Shown here: in pieces, positions 8,848 through 17,537 of the stretch
How positions within the stretch are numbered: position 1 is the first letter of the stretch
Layout: each line of letters begins with the position of its first letter
Source: Bacteroidota bacterium
GTDB lineage: Bacteria; Bacteroidota; Bacteroidia; Bacteroidales; JAAUTT01
DNA: 46,013 bases
Reading direction: 5' to 3'
NCBI GenBank assembly: GCA_021779665.1
Contig: JAJYAG010000033.1
Coordinates: 1-46,013, forward strand
Notes under the pieces: generated by a model
Told to the model about the DNA's origin: nothing
The model's input: the letters and a program-made list of their open reading frames with translations, nothing else
Database searches by the model: none
Translations under genes and position numbers: made by a program

Positions 8848-9333
8848 ATGGGCAAAGTTTTATCAAGTAATAACATCAGTTTCGATACATTAAAAGACAG
8901 TAACGATTTTTTGAAGTTTATTCTGAACGACATCACCAGTTGTGTTCTGCTTTTGGATAAGGATATGATGCTTTATGCCTTTAACGATCCGTTGAAGAAT
9001 ATTTTTTCCAACAGGCTTGATGAACACTTGCTTTACAAGCGGTGTGGCGAGGCTATTGGATGTGCTTTTACCGTTGAAGAAATGAAAGATTGCGGTAAAA
9101 CCTCCAAATGCACCACCTGTGAGTTGCGCGAATCGGCCCTTTTGGCTTATGTAAACCGCAAGAATGTTTATAAAGGTAAATTAGCACGTGAGTTCTATAA
9201 AACCGATTCCACCAAAGTGCTTAAATACCTTCAGTTTTCTACAAGGGCCTTTTATTATAACCAGGAGTATTACCTCATTCTGATCATTAGCGACATTACA
9301 CCTTTAACTGAGTTACCCGACAGCTTCAAATAG
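8848..9333 (+). CDS. Stand-alone PAS-fold protein with a conserved-looking cysteine cluster
   Basis: A 161-residue soluble protein without signal peptide. Residues about 20-60 begin like a PAS domain (LKFILNDITSCVLLLDKDMMLYAFNDPLKNIF split over two strands), and the end (FSTRAFYYNQEYYLILIISDIT) matches the last PAS strands, where sensor proteins read 'v.DIT'. Inserted between is a cysteine-rich segment: CGEAIGC, then CGKTSKCTTCELRESAL, i.e. a C-x5-C...C-x5-C-x2-C arrangement. In PAS proteins of anaerobes similar clusters are seen and could bind Fe-S or zinc; that is inference. There is no kinase, cyclase or DNA-binding domain, so it is either a sensor that acts through a partner or a single-domain regulator. 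It ends just 7 bases from the convergent permease gene. Confidence 0.7.
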   Translation: MGKVLSSNNISFDTLKDSNDFLKFILNDITSCVLLLDKDMMLYAFNDPLKNIFSNRLDEHLLYKRCGEAIGCAFTVEEMKDCGKTSKCTTCELRESALLAYVNRKNVYKGKLAREFYKTDSTKVLKYLQFSTRAFYYNQEYYLILIISDITPLTELPDSFK

Positions 9334-9340
9334 GTGAAAG

Positions 9341-11674
9341 TTATTCGTAACGTAATGCTTCAACCGGATTCCGGTGTGCGGTACGATAGGCCTGCCAGCT
9401 AACTGTTGCAATAGTAATTATAGTAGCTGCCAAACATGCTGCCAATAAAATGTAAATGTCAATTTTGGTGTGGTATGCAAACTGGTTTAGCCAGATATTC
9501 ATTATATAAACTGCTAACGGTATTGCAATAACTCCTGAAAGTAGCACCCATTTTACAAATTCGCCCGACAAAAGTCTCAGTATGCTCATTTCGGATGCTC
9601 CAAGCACTTTTCGCACTCCTATTTCCTTGGTACGTTGCTCGGCCAGATAAGAGGCAAGCCCCAGTAAACCTATTGATGCAATAAAGATTGCCAGAATGGC
9701 CATGTACAGGAATAGCCTTGCCAGCTTTACTTCCGACTTGTACAGGCTATCGAACGATTCATCCAAAAACCGGTACTCAAAAATAAAATCGCCACTCATT
9801 TCATTCCAGACTTTCGAAATATGATCTGTAGCCTGCTTTGCTGACCCGCTGATAAGGATACTGGCACTTCTTGAATATTGAGGCATCCAGGCTATAACCA
9901 AGGGAGCAATTGGCGAGTGAAGTGAATTGTAATAGCAATCCTTGATCACTCCCAGAACTTCCATCTTTCTGTTGCCATCGCCAATGATCGATCCTACTGG
10001 ATTTTTCAACCCGAAATATTTAACTGCTTCTTCGTTAATAATTACTTTTTCCTGGTCAGTTGGATTTGAACGATCGAAATTTCGCCCCTGAACGATTTGC
10101 AGGTTCATAGTGCCGACAAACTCTGGTTCTGTTCCCAGGAATGTGAATTGTTTGCCTTCGTTATTGATCATTACCGACTCCTGCCAGCTTATGTTTCCGA
10201 AAGATTGAGTTGAAAACGCCACCGATTTGATATTGGCATCCGACATAAGTTTTTGCCTGAATGTCTCTCGGTTTTTCAGGAGCTGTTCGTTCATGCCGAA
10301 CACAAGTACGTGTTCCTTGTCAAATCCCAGATCTTTGTTTCTGAAATAATTCAATTGCTTGTAAACGGTAAGGGTTGCAATAATGAGGAAAATGGAAATG
10401 GAGAACTGAATGGTGATAAGCACGCGACGAAATACCAAGGCTCCTTTTCCGCTCGTTTTTTCCTTTTTCAGACTGCTTACAGGTTGAAGCCTGTTTAGAT
10501 AGAAAGCGGGGTAAAGTCCTGCGATGATGCCGATTAAAATAGGAAAAGGAATGGCAATGATCAGCAGCCAGAATGAGATTTCACTTCCGTAGGTAATTTC
10601 GCGGTTAATAAGATTGTTTGCAACAGGGCGCAACAATTCGATAAAAACAAGCGCCAGCTCTGTTGCGATAATGGTTATTATAACTGCTTCGCCCAAAAAT
10701 TGAAGGACAAGACTGCTTTTACCGGCACCCAAAACCTTGCGCACACCTATTTCCTTAGAACGGTTGCCCGCCCTTGCAGTTGTGAGATTGATAAAGTTGA
10801 CACACGCAATAATTACAATAAAAATCCCGATGGACATGAAGAAGGTGAGCATACTTTTATTCCCTTCGGGGTTATTGATGTTGTATTTTACCTGGGTAAA
10901 GTAAATATCCTTCAACGGTCGGAGCTGGAAAAAGGGTTTGCTGTCGACCCAGTTAGCCTTTCCGGTATAATATTGTATTATTTTTTTCTCCAGCAGTTTG
11001 GGATCGGTGTTGGGTTTTAGGCGGAAAAAAGTATGATAATTCCACTGGTTGTAATGGTTCAGAAAGCTTGAGTCGTTATAAATAAACTGTAATGTTGGGA
11101 AATATGCAATGGCATTGGTTTTTAGATGAAAGCGCGGAACATCTTTGATAATACCGGTAACAGTGAATGTGAATTTATTATTTATCTGCAACGACTGACC
11201 TAAAGGATTTTCGTTGCCAAACATTCTTTTGGCCTCCGATTGCGTAAGAATTACCGAAAACGGCACTTTTAATGCATTTTTTGGATTGACATGCACGAAC
11301 TCAAAAGTAAAAATGTCGAGCATGGCCGAGTCGGCATACAGCATTTTTTCCAGCTTGATAAGCTTATCGTCCTTTTTAACGGTAACCGAAGCTCCCTCAA
11401 ATCCCGATATTCTTGTGAAATCTTCTATCTCAGGAAAATTGGCAGCCAATTCAGGTCCGTATGCGGTTCCAAGTACTGCCCAATCTTCGGTTTCGAGCCT
11501 GAATATGTCTTTGTAATGTTTGTTAAACCTGTCGGTTTGGTATTCGTTGTTAACATAAAGAAGTATAAGCGCAAAAACCGTGATGCTTATGGTAAGTCCC
11601 AGAATGATAATGAGAGAATACCCTTTCTGGCGTCTTATATTTCGAAATGCGGTAAGTAAATAATTGCGAATCAT
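9341..11674 (-). CDS. MacB/FtsX-type ABC transporter permease (third of three)
   Basis: A 777-residue inner-membrane protein of the long, duplicated FtsX type. It has an N-terminal transmembrane helix (about 21-42), a first periplasmic MacB core domain (about 50-240), an FtsX helix bundle (about 280-400), another helix near 425, a second periplasmic domain (about 450-630) and a second FtsX bundle (about 655-770). Each bundle contains the RTKEIGVRKVLGA or RSKEIGVRKVLGA coupling motif that contacts the ATPase. It ends in VSWQAYRTAHRNPVEALRYE. There is no ATPase domain of its own, so it depends on the ATPase at 16648-17337. MacB-type systems use ATP to drive periplasmic work or export of lipids, peptides or drugs; no cargo can be assigned. 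It is the distal gene of the locus, 21 bases after its neighbour. Confidence 0.92.
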   Translation of the reverse strand: MIRNYLLTAFRNIRRQKGYSLIIILGLTISITVFALILLYVNNEYQTDRFNKHYKDIFRLETEDWAVLGTAYGPELAANFPEIEDFTRISGFEGASVTVKKDDKLIKLEKMLYADSAMLDIFTFEFVHVNPKNALKVPFSVILTQSEAKRMFGNENPLGQSLQINNKFTFTVTGIIKDVPRFHLKTNAIAYFPTLQFIYNDSSFLNHYNQWNYHTFFRLKPNTDPKLLEKKIIQYYTGKANWVDSKPFFQLRPLKDIYFTQVKYNINNPEGNKSMLTFFMSIGIFIVIIACVNFINLTTARAGNRSKEIGVRKVLGAGKSSLVLQFLGEAVIITIIATELALVFIELLRPVANNLINREITYGSEISFWLLIIAIPFPILIGIIAGLYPAFYLNRLQPVSSLKKEKTSGKGALVFRRVLITIQFSISIFLIIATLTVYKQLNYFRNKDLGFDKEHVLVFGMNEQLLKNRETFRQKLMSDANIKSVAFSTQSFGNISWQESVMINNEGKQFTFLGTEPEFVGTMNLQIVQGRNFDRSNPTDQEKVIINEEAVKYFGLKNPVGSIIGDGNRKMEVLGVIKDCYYNSLHSPIAPLVIAWMPQYSRSASILISGSAKQATDHISKVWNEMSGDFIFEYRFLDESFDSLYKSEVKLARLFLYMAILAIFIASIGLLGLASYLAEQRTKEIGVRKVLGASEMSILRLLSGEFVKWVLLSGVIAIPLAVYIMNIWLNQFAYHTKIDIYILLAACLAATIITIATVSWQAYRTAHRNPVEALRYE

Positions 11675-11695
11675 GGTAAAAAAGTATTTTGTCGT

Positions 11696-14086
11696 TTATT
11701 CGTATCTCAGAGCTTCAACCGGGTTGCGGCTTGCGGCCCGGTATGCCTGCCAGCTTACAGATATCAGGGCAATAGTAAGGGCCAGCATTCCGGCGGCAGC
11801 AAAAATCCACCAGCTAAGGCCGGTTTTATAGGCAAAGTTTTCGAGCCACTTGTGCATTACATACCAGCCAATTGGCGTGGCGATTGCAAAAGCGATGATG
11901 GTCCAGATAATAATTTCTTTCCACATCAGGTAAATCATTTGTACCAAAGTACCACCATTCACTTTTCTGATGCCAATTTCTTTTGTGCGAAGCAGACTGA
12001 TAAAATTCGACAGCCCGAAAAGTCCCATTGCCGCAATTAAAATCGCAATTATCGTAAAACTCAGGATAATTGACGATAATCTTGCTTCGGCCTCATACTG
12101 TTTCTCAATCTTCTCCTGTAATGTTACACATTCGAAGGTAACGTCGCCATTGATTTTATTCCATAACTGCTTAATTTTAGGAAGGGCTGCATTGTAATCT
12201 GTTTTTGTTTTGACGGCCATTTCGAAAAACGTTTGAGTGTTTATCACCATATAGGCAGGTGTTATTTTGCTGTGAAGGTCGTGAATGTGAAAATCTTTGA
12301 CGACTCCGATTACAGATCCGAAAGGCAGCTTGGTGCCGAGTGTTTCTGTAAGGCCGAGTTCGTCAATAGCTGCTTCGTTAATAATAACACCATCGGTTAC
12401 CTGACTCTCTTTGGAAAAGCTCCGACCTTCCCTAATAGTCAGGCCAAGGGTCTCCACAAAATCGTAGTCCACCAGTTGTGCCTCCAGAAATGCTGTTTTG
12501 GAAGGGTCGTCTTTTCTAGGTATTCCCATCGTCATGCGACTCGTGGATGGCGGTATAAACAAAGCTGCGGTTACCGATTTAACTTCGGCCAGCTTCTCGA
12601 GTTCTTCCCTGAAGGCTCGATAGTTTGTCTGAGCGCCAAAATCGTTTAAGCGAATAGTTAAAACATTTTGGGTGTTTATACCCGGTTTATAATTGGCGAC
12701 AAATTTCAACTGCTTTACTATGGTCGCCGAGCAGATAATAAGTGCAATAAATATGGTTACCTGGGCAATAACCAGTGTTTTCAGGAAAGTAGAGTGTACG
12801 CCTGAACGGGCGTTGCTTCCCCTTAAAATTACTATGGGGTTAAACTTATTGAGGTAAAAAGCGATGTAAAGCCCTGAAACAATGCCTACCAGCAATGTTA
12901 TGGACAGAACGCCGGCAATAAAAATCAGGTTCTGACTGTAGTGAACCACAAGGTTTTTGTCGAGCAACGAATTGAGAATAGGCAATAATAGCTCGGTGAA
13001 ACAAATGGCAAGTGGTAAGGCTATGATGGAGATGGTTACCGATTCGAGCATTACCTGTTGCAGGAGTTTGCCAAAGTCGGCGCCACTGGATTTTCTAATC
13101 GCGATTTCTTTGGAACGTTTTTCGGATTGGGCCAGCGATAAAATCAGGTAGTTGAAGCAGGCAATAATGAGTATCAGCAGCGCTGTAGCTGAAAAAATAT
13201 AGATATTGCTGAGTTTTCCGTGTGCCCAGTTATCGAAGGGAATGTGAGTTGAATGAAGGTAAATTTGGTCATAGCGTTGTAAGGTATAAGCTGAGCCGTC
13301 TTTTTGATTAATATGCTGTTTAAAGCTGTTGTTTATTTGTTCAATTAAGGCATTTGCGTCCGTTCCCGGATTAAGCTTAAGAAGTGTAGAGAAAAAATTA
13401 TGGTCCCATTGATCTTTCCATTCTTTTGGTTGCTCATTGTTACCATAGGTTATAAGCATTTTCATGAGATTCTTCTTACCAAAGTCGATGTTCCCTAAGA
13501 GGTTCAGCTTTACCGAAGAACTTTCGGGTAAATCCTCATAAACTGCGGAAACGCTTACCAGTTGTTCTTCACCTTTTATTGAAAGTAGCAGATTTTTACC
13601 TACCGCGGAAGTGTTACCGAAATATTTTTGAGCAATGGATTGTGAAATTGCGATGCTGTTAATATCCGTAAGCGCCTTATCTGCATTTCCTTCAATAAAA
13701 TTGAAAGTTAATATCTTGAAAATCGACTGGTCGGCAAATAAAAATCCGCCTTCTTCAATGAAAGTTGAACCTTGTTTTATTTTTATTTTCCCCAGGTCAA
13801 TCATTCGTGCGAAATCTGCAACTTCGGGAAACTCCTGTTTTGCTGCCGGACCAAAGAGGAAAGTAACATTGGATGATGTTGTTTTTCGTTCTCCTTCAAA
13901 AAGATTAACCCGGTACACGTTTTTCCGGTTCTTCTGGAATGAATCCATGCGGAGTTCGCCAATTACAAACAGCATTATAATAAAGCAACTTGCCAGCCCG
14001 AGCGACAGTCCGAAAATATTAATAAACGATGTTGCCTTGTTTCTGAAAAGGCTGCGGAGATATGAGATGAGGAAATTTTTAAGCAT
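11696..14086 (-). CDS. MacB/FtsX-type ABC transporter permease (second of three)
   Basis: A 796-residue paralogue of the flanking permeases with the same plan: N-terminal helix (about 20-42), MacB-like periplasmic core, FtsX bundle after the RSKEIAIRKSSGAD motif (about residue 330), a second periplasmic domain and a second bundle after RTKEIGIRKVNGG. It ends VSWQAYRAASRNPVEALRYE. The first coupling motif is degenerate (IRKSSGA rather than VRKVLGA), which could make the two halves unequal in how they contact the ATPase. It lies 47 bases from the next upstream permease gene and 21 bases from the downstream one, so cotranscription is likely. Substrate unknown. It might pair with either neighbour as a heterodimer, which is inference from the one-ATPase, three-permease layout. 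Confidence 0.92.
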   Translation of the reverse strand: MLKNFLISYLRSLFRNKATSFINIFGLSLGLASCFIIMLFVIGELRMDSFQKNRKNVYRVNLFEGERKTTSSNVTFLFGPAAKQEFPEVADFARMIDLGKIKIKQGSTFIEEGGFLFADQSIFKILTFNFIEGNADKALTDINSIAISQSIAQKYFGNTSAVGKNLLLSIKGEEQLVSVSAVYEDLPESSSVKLNLLGNIDFGKKNLMKMLITYGNNEQPKEWKDQWDHNFFSTLLKLNPGTDANALIEQINNSFKQHINQKDGSAYTLQRYDQIYLHSTHIPFDNWAHGKLSNIYIFSATALLILIIACFNYLILSLAQSEKRSKEIAIRKSSGADFGKLLQQVMLESVTISIIALPLAICFTELLLPILNSLLDKNLVVHYSQNLIFIAGVLSITLLVGIVSGLYIAFYLNKFNPIVILRGSNARSGVHSTFLKTLVIAQVTIFIALIICSATIVKQLKFVANYKPGINTQNVLTIRLNDFGAQTNYRAFREELEKLAEVKSVTAALFIPPSTSRMTMGIPRKDDPSKTAFLEAQLVDYDFVETLGLTIREGRSFSKESQVTDGVIINEAAIDELGLTETLGTKLPFGSVIGVVKDFHIHDLHSKITPAYMVINTQTFFEMAVKTKTDYNAALPKIKQLWNKINGDVTFECVTLQEKIEKQYEAEARLSSIILSFTIIAILIAAMGLFGLSNFISLLRTKEIGIRKVNGGTLVQMIYLMWKEIIIWTIIAFAIATPIGWYVMHKWLENFAYKTGLSWWIFAAAGMLALTIALISVSWQAYRAASRNPVEALRYE

Positions 14087-14133
14087 AAGTTTGAAATTTA
14101 ATAGATTTTGTCCCTAATGCGCTAATTTTAAAA

Positions 14134-16500
14134 TTATTCGTACCGAAGTGCTTCTACAGGATTTGTTACCGCAGCTTTTATTGTATGGAAGCTGGTGACA
14201 ACAAGAGAGATCACGAGAATTATCAAGGTTCCTGCTATGAATTCCCAGGGTTTCATCCCGGCTTTGTAAGCGGCTGGCAAGGCATTGGTAAACACAAAAT
14301 AAGCGGCAGGACTGGCAAAGACAGATGCAAAAAGTACCAGCAGAATGTATTCCCTGATGAGAATAAAGAATATGTCGAAAGCCGTTCCCCCGTGTACTTT
14401 CCTGATGCCGATTTCTTTGGTGCGGCGTTTGGTACTGAATGAAACCAACCCCAGCAGACCAATGACGGCCAGGAGTATATTAAGCAACGAGAAAAATGTA
14501 AAGGTGTTGCTGATGGAGTTGTAGGTTTTCAGGTTGTTGTTGTCCTTCAAATGTTCGGTATACACCTTAATCTCGAAAGCGTCGGTAGGGAAGAAGCTTT
14601 CCAGTTCTGTTTTCAGAATACTTTTTGCTTCGCTTAGTTTTCCAGGAGCCACACGGAATGTGTAATTCCAGTTGCCGGCAGTGGTATCGTCTTTAAGTTC
14701 GATCATGCAGGGCGCTATTTTATTATGCACCGAATACAGATGGTAATCCTTCATCACGCCCACAACTTCGTATTTGCCATCGTTTATTTTTTTGCCGATG
14801 GGATTGTCCCAGCCAAACTGTTTCCAGGCAGTTTCGTTTATAAGGCAGCGCTTTCCAAGGTCGCCGGGATAATCTCTCGAAAAATCACGGCCTTGAATAA
14901 CCTGTATCCCCAGGGTTTTGACATAATCGTAGCTTACCCAGTTGCGGCGAACGTCAACTTTTTCATCTGCCTGCGAACCTTCCCAGTTTATAATCGATCC
15001 GTCGCTTCCGTTAAAGGGTATATTCTCCGAAATTGTCATGTCGGTTATTTCCGGATGCTGAAGCACCTTATTGCGGAGGGCTTCGAAACTTCGCTTTTCG
15101 TCGGAGCGGATATCGGTGAACAGCAGATTCTCTTTATTGAACCCCAGGTTTTTGTTCATCATAAACTTCACCTGGCGACTCATGGCTATGGAGCTTACAA
15201 TTAAAAAGATGGATATTCCGAACTGGAACGATACCAGCACTTTCTTTAATCCGACTTTGTCTTTTTTGCCTTTGAAAATGTTAGACCGGAAAAGGTCTAC
15301 CGCTTTGTACGACGACATTACCAATGCCGGATATATTCCCGAAACCAAACCGATAATCACAGCCCACATGATCATTTTTAAAGTAAAAGGCCAATTACCG
15401 GCATACGATATTTCGAGTTGCGTACCTATGGCCTGGTTAAAGTAAGGTAGTCCCAGCTCGGCAAAAAAGAAGGCGAAGTTAACAGCTACCAGAGCTACAA
15501 GCGACGATTCTCTTAGATACTGAAAAACAAGCTGCGCTTTTGAACTTCCGCAGACTTTCCGTACGGCAATTTCTTTGGCCCTTATGGCTGAATTGGCAAT
15601 GGTGAGATTGATGTAGTTGATGGAGGTAAGCAGCAAAATAAAAACAGCAATCAACCCGTACATAAACATAGCGTTCATGTAATCGGTATTGTCCTCGGGC
15701 ATAAGGTAAATTTTGGATAACGGGTGAAGGAAAAGCTTTTGCTTTACAGCATCCTTCCTGTTTTCGTTGATGAGGTTTGCCAGTTTCTTATTGACCGTTT
15801 TAACATCAACGCCTGGTTTTAATAACCCATACACCCTGAAAGAGTACGAACCCCAGTTGCTTAAAACATCGGGCCAGTTGCGGATGACCGGATACGAATT
15901 GAAAGGAATAAGATAAGTTGGACGAAAATGTGAGTTTTTGGGAAAGTCCTTAAATGTTGCTGTAACCTTCAGGTTGAATTTCTTCTCGAGCATCAGGGTT
16001 TTACCAACTGCATTTTCGCCGGGAAACAACTTTTGGGCCAGTTCCTGCGAAAGAGCTATGGTAAAAGGATCTTTTAAAGCATCATTTTTATTTCCCTGGA
16101 TAAAATCGAAAGTAAAAACATCGAAAACTGAAGGCTCCACATAATAGCCGTCTTCTTCACGAAAGGAGATGTTTTCTTTCGCTGAAAGGAATTCACCCCA
16201 ACCTTCGCGTACCAGAGCCACTTTTTCGAATTCAGGATAGTTGGCATCCAGGTAACCTGCCACTGCCGGAGGAACCTGCGTCCAGACATTCTCACGGTCG
16301 GCCAGCAACAGCCGGGTTTGAACCCTGTAGATGCGGTCGTAGTTTTTGTGATGTGTATCCCAGTTAAACTCGTAGTTGATGTAAAGGCTGATGAGAATGA
16401 ATGCCGTAAACCCCACAGCAAGTCCCAACACGTTTATCAGGGAATAAATCTTATGCTTGAGGATATTACGGATGGCTATTTTGTAGAAATTGAGGAACAT
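14134..16500 (-). CDS. MacB/FtsX-type ABC transporter permease (first of three)
   Basis: A 788-residue permease with an N-terminal helix (about 20-42), a periplasmic MacB-core domain, an FtsX bundle after the coupling motif RAKEIAVRKVCGSSKAQL (near 310), a helix near 430, a second periplasmic domain and the final FtsX bundle after RTKEIGIRKVHGGT. The C-terminal tail diverges from its paralogues (VVTSFHTIKAAVTNPVEALRYE, broken here across the helix) but keeps NPVEALRYE. It is the most upstream intact permease, 13 bases downstream of the 25-codon permease remnant and 148 bases from the ATPase gene. The shared tails show that the permeases arose by tandem duplication. Confidence 0.92.
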   Translation of the reverse strand: MFLNFYKIAIRNILKHKIYSLINVLGLAVGFTAFILISLYINYEFNWDTHHKNYDRIYRVQTRLLLADRENVWTQVPPAVAGYLDANYPEFEKVALVREGWGEFLSAKENISFREEDGYYVEPSVFDVFTFDFIQGNKNDALKDPFTIALSQELAQKLFPGENAVGKTLMLEKKFNLKVTATFKDFPKNSHFRPTYLIPFNSYPVIRNWPDVLSNWGSYSFRVYGLLKPGVDVKTVNKKLANLINENRKDAVKQKLFLHPLSKIYLMPEDNTDYMNAMFMYGLIAVFILLLTSINYINLTIANSAIRAKEIAVRKVCGSSKAQLVFQYLRESSLVALVAVNFAFFFAELGLPYFNQAIGTQLEISYAGNWPFTLKMIMWAVIIGLVSGIYPALVMSSYKAVDLFRSNIFKGKKDKVGLKKVLVSFQFGISIFLIVSSIAMSRQVKFMMNKNLGFNKENLLFTDIRSDEKRSFEALRNKVLQHPEITDMTISENIPFNGSDGSIINWEGSQADEKVDVRRNWVSYDYVKTLGIQVIQGRDFSRDYPGDLGKRCLINETAWKQFGWDNPIGKKINDGKYEVVGVMKDYHLYSVHNKIAPCMIELKDDTTAGNWNYTFRVAPGKLSEAKSILKTELESFFPTDAFEIKVYTEHLKDNNNLKTYNSISNTFTFFSLLNILLAVIGLLGLVSFSTKRRTKEIGIRKVHGGTAFDIFFILIREYILLVLFASVFASPAAYFVFTNALPAAYKAGMKPWEFIAGTLIILVISLVVTSFHTIKAAVTNPVEALRYE

Positions 16501-16512
16501 AACGTTGTTTTT

Positions 16513-16590
16513 TTATTCGTATCGAAGTGCTTCAACCGGGTTCTTAACAGAGGCTCTGTAAGCCTGCCAGCTTACTGTTACCCTGTTCAT
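16513..16590 (-). pseudogene. C-terminal remnant of a fourth FtsX permease
   Basis: Read on the minus strand this encodes MNRVTVSWQAYRASVKNP followed by VEALRYE and a TAA stop. That is the C-terminal tail of the neighbouring permeases (compare VSWQAYRAASRNPVEALRYE), but nothing upstream encodes the other 760 or so residues. The fragment starts by chance with an ATG and is bounded on its upstream side by heptameric repeats. It is best explained as what is left after a deletion removed the body of a permease gene that once followed the ATPase gene. Confidence 0.85.
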
Positions 16591-16599
16591 GGCTGTTGT

Positions 16600-16634
16600 C
16601 TATCGACTATCGACTATCGACTATCGACCATCGA
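16600..16634. repeat. Heptamer tandem repeat (CTATCGA)n
   Basis: Four perfect CTATCGA units (16600-16627) and one CCATCGA unit. It abuts the broken end of the permease remnant and lies between it and the ATPase stop codon. The same heptamer phase recurs at 21381-21408. Confidence 0.9.
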
Positions 16635-16647
16635 CCACCATCTAATT

Positions 16648-17337
16648 TTACCCCCTTCTCAGATTCTCGGCTACCACATGGCCGTCGAATAACTGAACGA
16701 TACGGTGGGCACGTTCGGCATGGGCAGGGGAGTGGGTTACCATTATAATGGTTGCACCGTCGTTGTTGAGTTCGGAGAGAAGGTTCATCACTTCTTCGCC
16801 GTTGGCTGAGTCGAGGTTACCGGTTGGCTCATCTGCCATGATCAGCTTTGGATTTGATACCACTGCACGGGCTATAGCTACACGTTGCTGCTGACCACCC
16901 GAGAGCTGCTGCGGAAAGTGCTTGCTGCGGTGTCCTATTTTCATGCGTTCGAGCACCGTTTCAACCATTTTGCGGCGCTGTGCCGACGATACTTTCAGGT
17001 AAAGCAGTGGCAATTCCACATTTTCGAAAACGGTAAGCTCGTCGATCAGGTTAAAACTCTGGAAAACAAAACCGATATTGCCTTTGCGGAGATTGGTACG
17101 TTGCTTTTCCTTAAAGTCAGAAACATCAATTCCATCGAAAAAATATTTGCCGCCGGAGGGATTATCGAGTAAACCCAGAATGTTGAGCAAGGTTGACTTG
17201 CCGCAACCTGATGGGCCCATAATGGCCAGAAATTCACTTTTCTGTACTTCCAGATTCACTTTATTCAAGGCGGTTGTTTCAACTTCGTCGGTGCGGAAAA
17301 TTTTTGTCAGTTGTTCGATTTTGATCATAATTTTCAT
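16648..17337 (-). CDS. ABC transporter ATP-binding protein (MacB/LolD type)
   Basis: A 229-residue cytoplasmic ATPase that powers the permeases downstream. Walker A is GPSGCGKST (41-49), the Q loop is VFQSFNLIDE (about 91-100), the ABC signature is LSGGQQQRV (145-153), Walker B is LIMADE (165-170) with the D loop GNLDS, and the H-loop His lies in MVTHSPAHA. The family match is to the LolD/MacB/FtsE group (TALNKVNLEV, NILGLLDNPSGG). Either Met1 (17337) or Met4 (17328) could start it; Met4 gives the usual MIKIEQL N-terminus. It is the first gene of the locus, directly behind a candidate sigma-54 promoter. No membrane-fusion protein or TolC homologue is present in the window. Confidence 0.96.
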   Translation of the reverse strand: MKIMIKIEQLTKIFRTDEVETTALNKVNLEVQKSEFLAIMGPSGCGKSTLLNILGLLDNPSGGKYFFDGIDVSDFKEKQRTNLRKGNIGFVFQSFNLIDELTVFENVELPLLYLKVSSAQRRKMVETVLERMKIGHRSKHFPQQLSGGQQQRVAIARAVVSNPKLIMADEPTGNLDSANGEEVMNLLSELNNDGATIIMVTHSPAHAERAHRIVQLFDGHVVAENLRRG

Positions 17338-17361
17338 TTTTTAATGTTGCTGGAGGTATAA

Positions 17362-17378
17362 TGCCAGAAATTGTGCCA
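17362..17378 (-). promoter_or_regulatory. Sigma-54-like -24/-12 element upstream of the ABC ATPase gene
   Basis: The minus strand reads TGGCACAATTTCTGGCA, close to the sigma-54 form TGGCACG-N4-TTGC. The -24 part is perfect (TGGCAC), but GG-to-GC spacing is 11 rather than 10 unless the -12 GC is read as GG. It ends 25 bases before the ATPase start. Two tandem palindromes lie at the usual enhancer distance upstream (17432-17468). Confidence 0.4.
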
Positions 17379-17431
17379 TGCATTTAATGGTTTGATAGTC
17401 AATAGTTAGTTATTTTGTTTAGGTTTGAATT

Positions 17432-17468
17432 TGTTGGAATTTCCGACAGTGTGTTGGTTATTCCAACA
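17432..17468. promoter_or_regulatory. Two tandem 17-bp palindromes, possible activator sites
   Basis: TGTTGGAATTTCCGACA (17432-17448) and TGTTGGTTATTCCAACA (17452-17468) share the form TGTyGGAA-n-TTCCrACA and lie 20 bases apart centre to centre, about two helical turns. The outer ends also form a perfect ten-base inverted repeat (TTGTTGGAAT / ATTCCAACAA). Position, about 90 and 110 bases upstream of a start site driven by the sigma-54-like element, suits enhancer-binding protein dimers. The regulator is not in the window. Confidence 0.5.
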
Positions 17469-17537
17469 AGTGCGTTCGCAAGGTAAAAGTCTATACCGAT
17501 TTAAGCATCTCCCGACTGGATTTAAAATATCGACGAC

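Noticed and set aside
10253-11659. Several plus-strand open frames of 80-122 codons inside the permease gene
   Set aside because: All are antisense to a permease with clear FtsX motifs; none has a start region or a recognisable domain.
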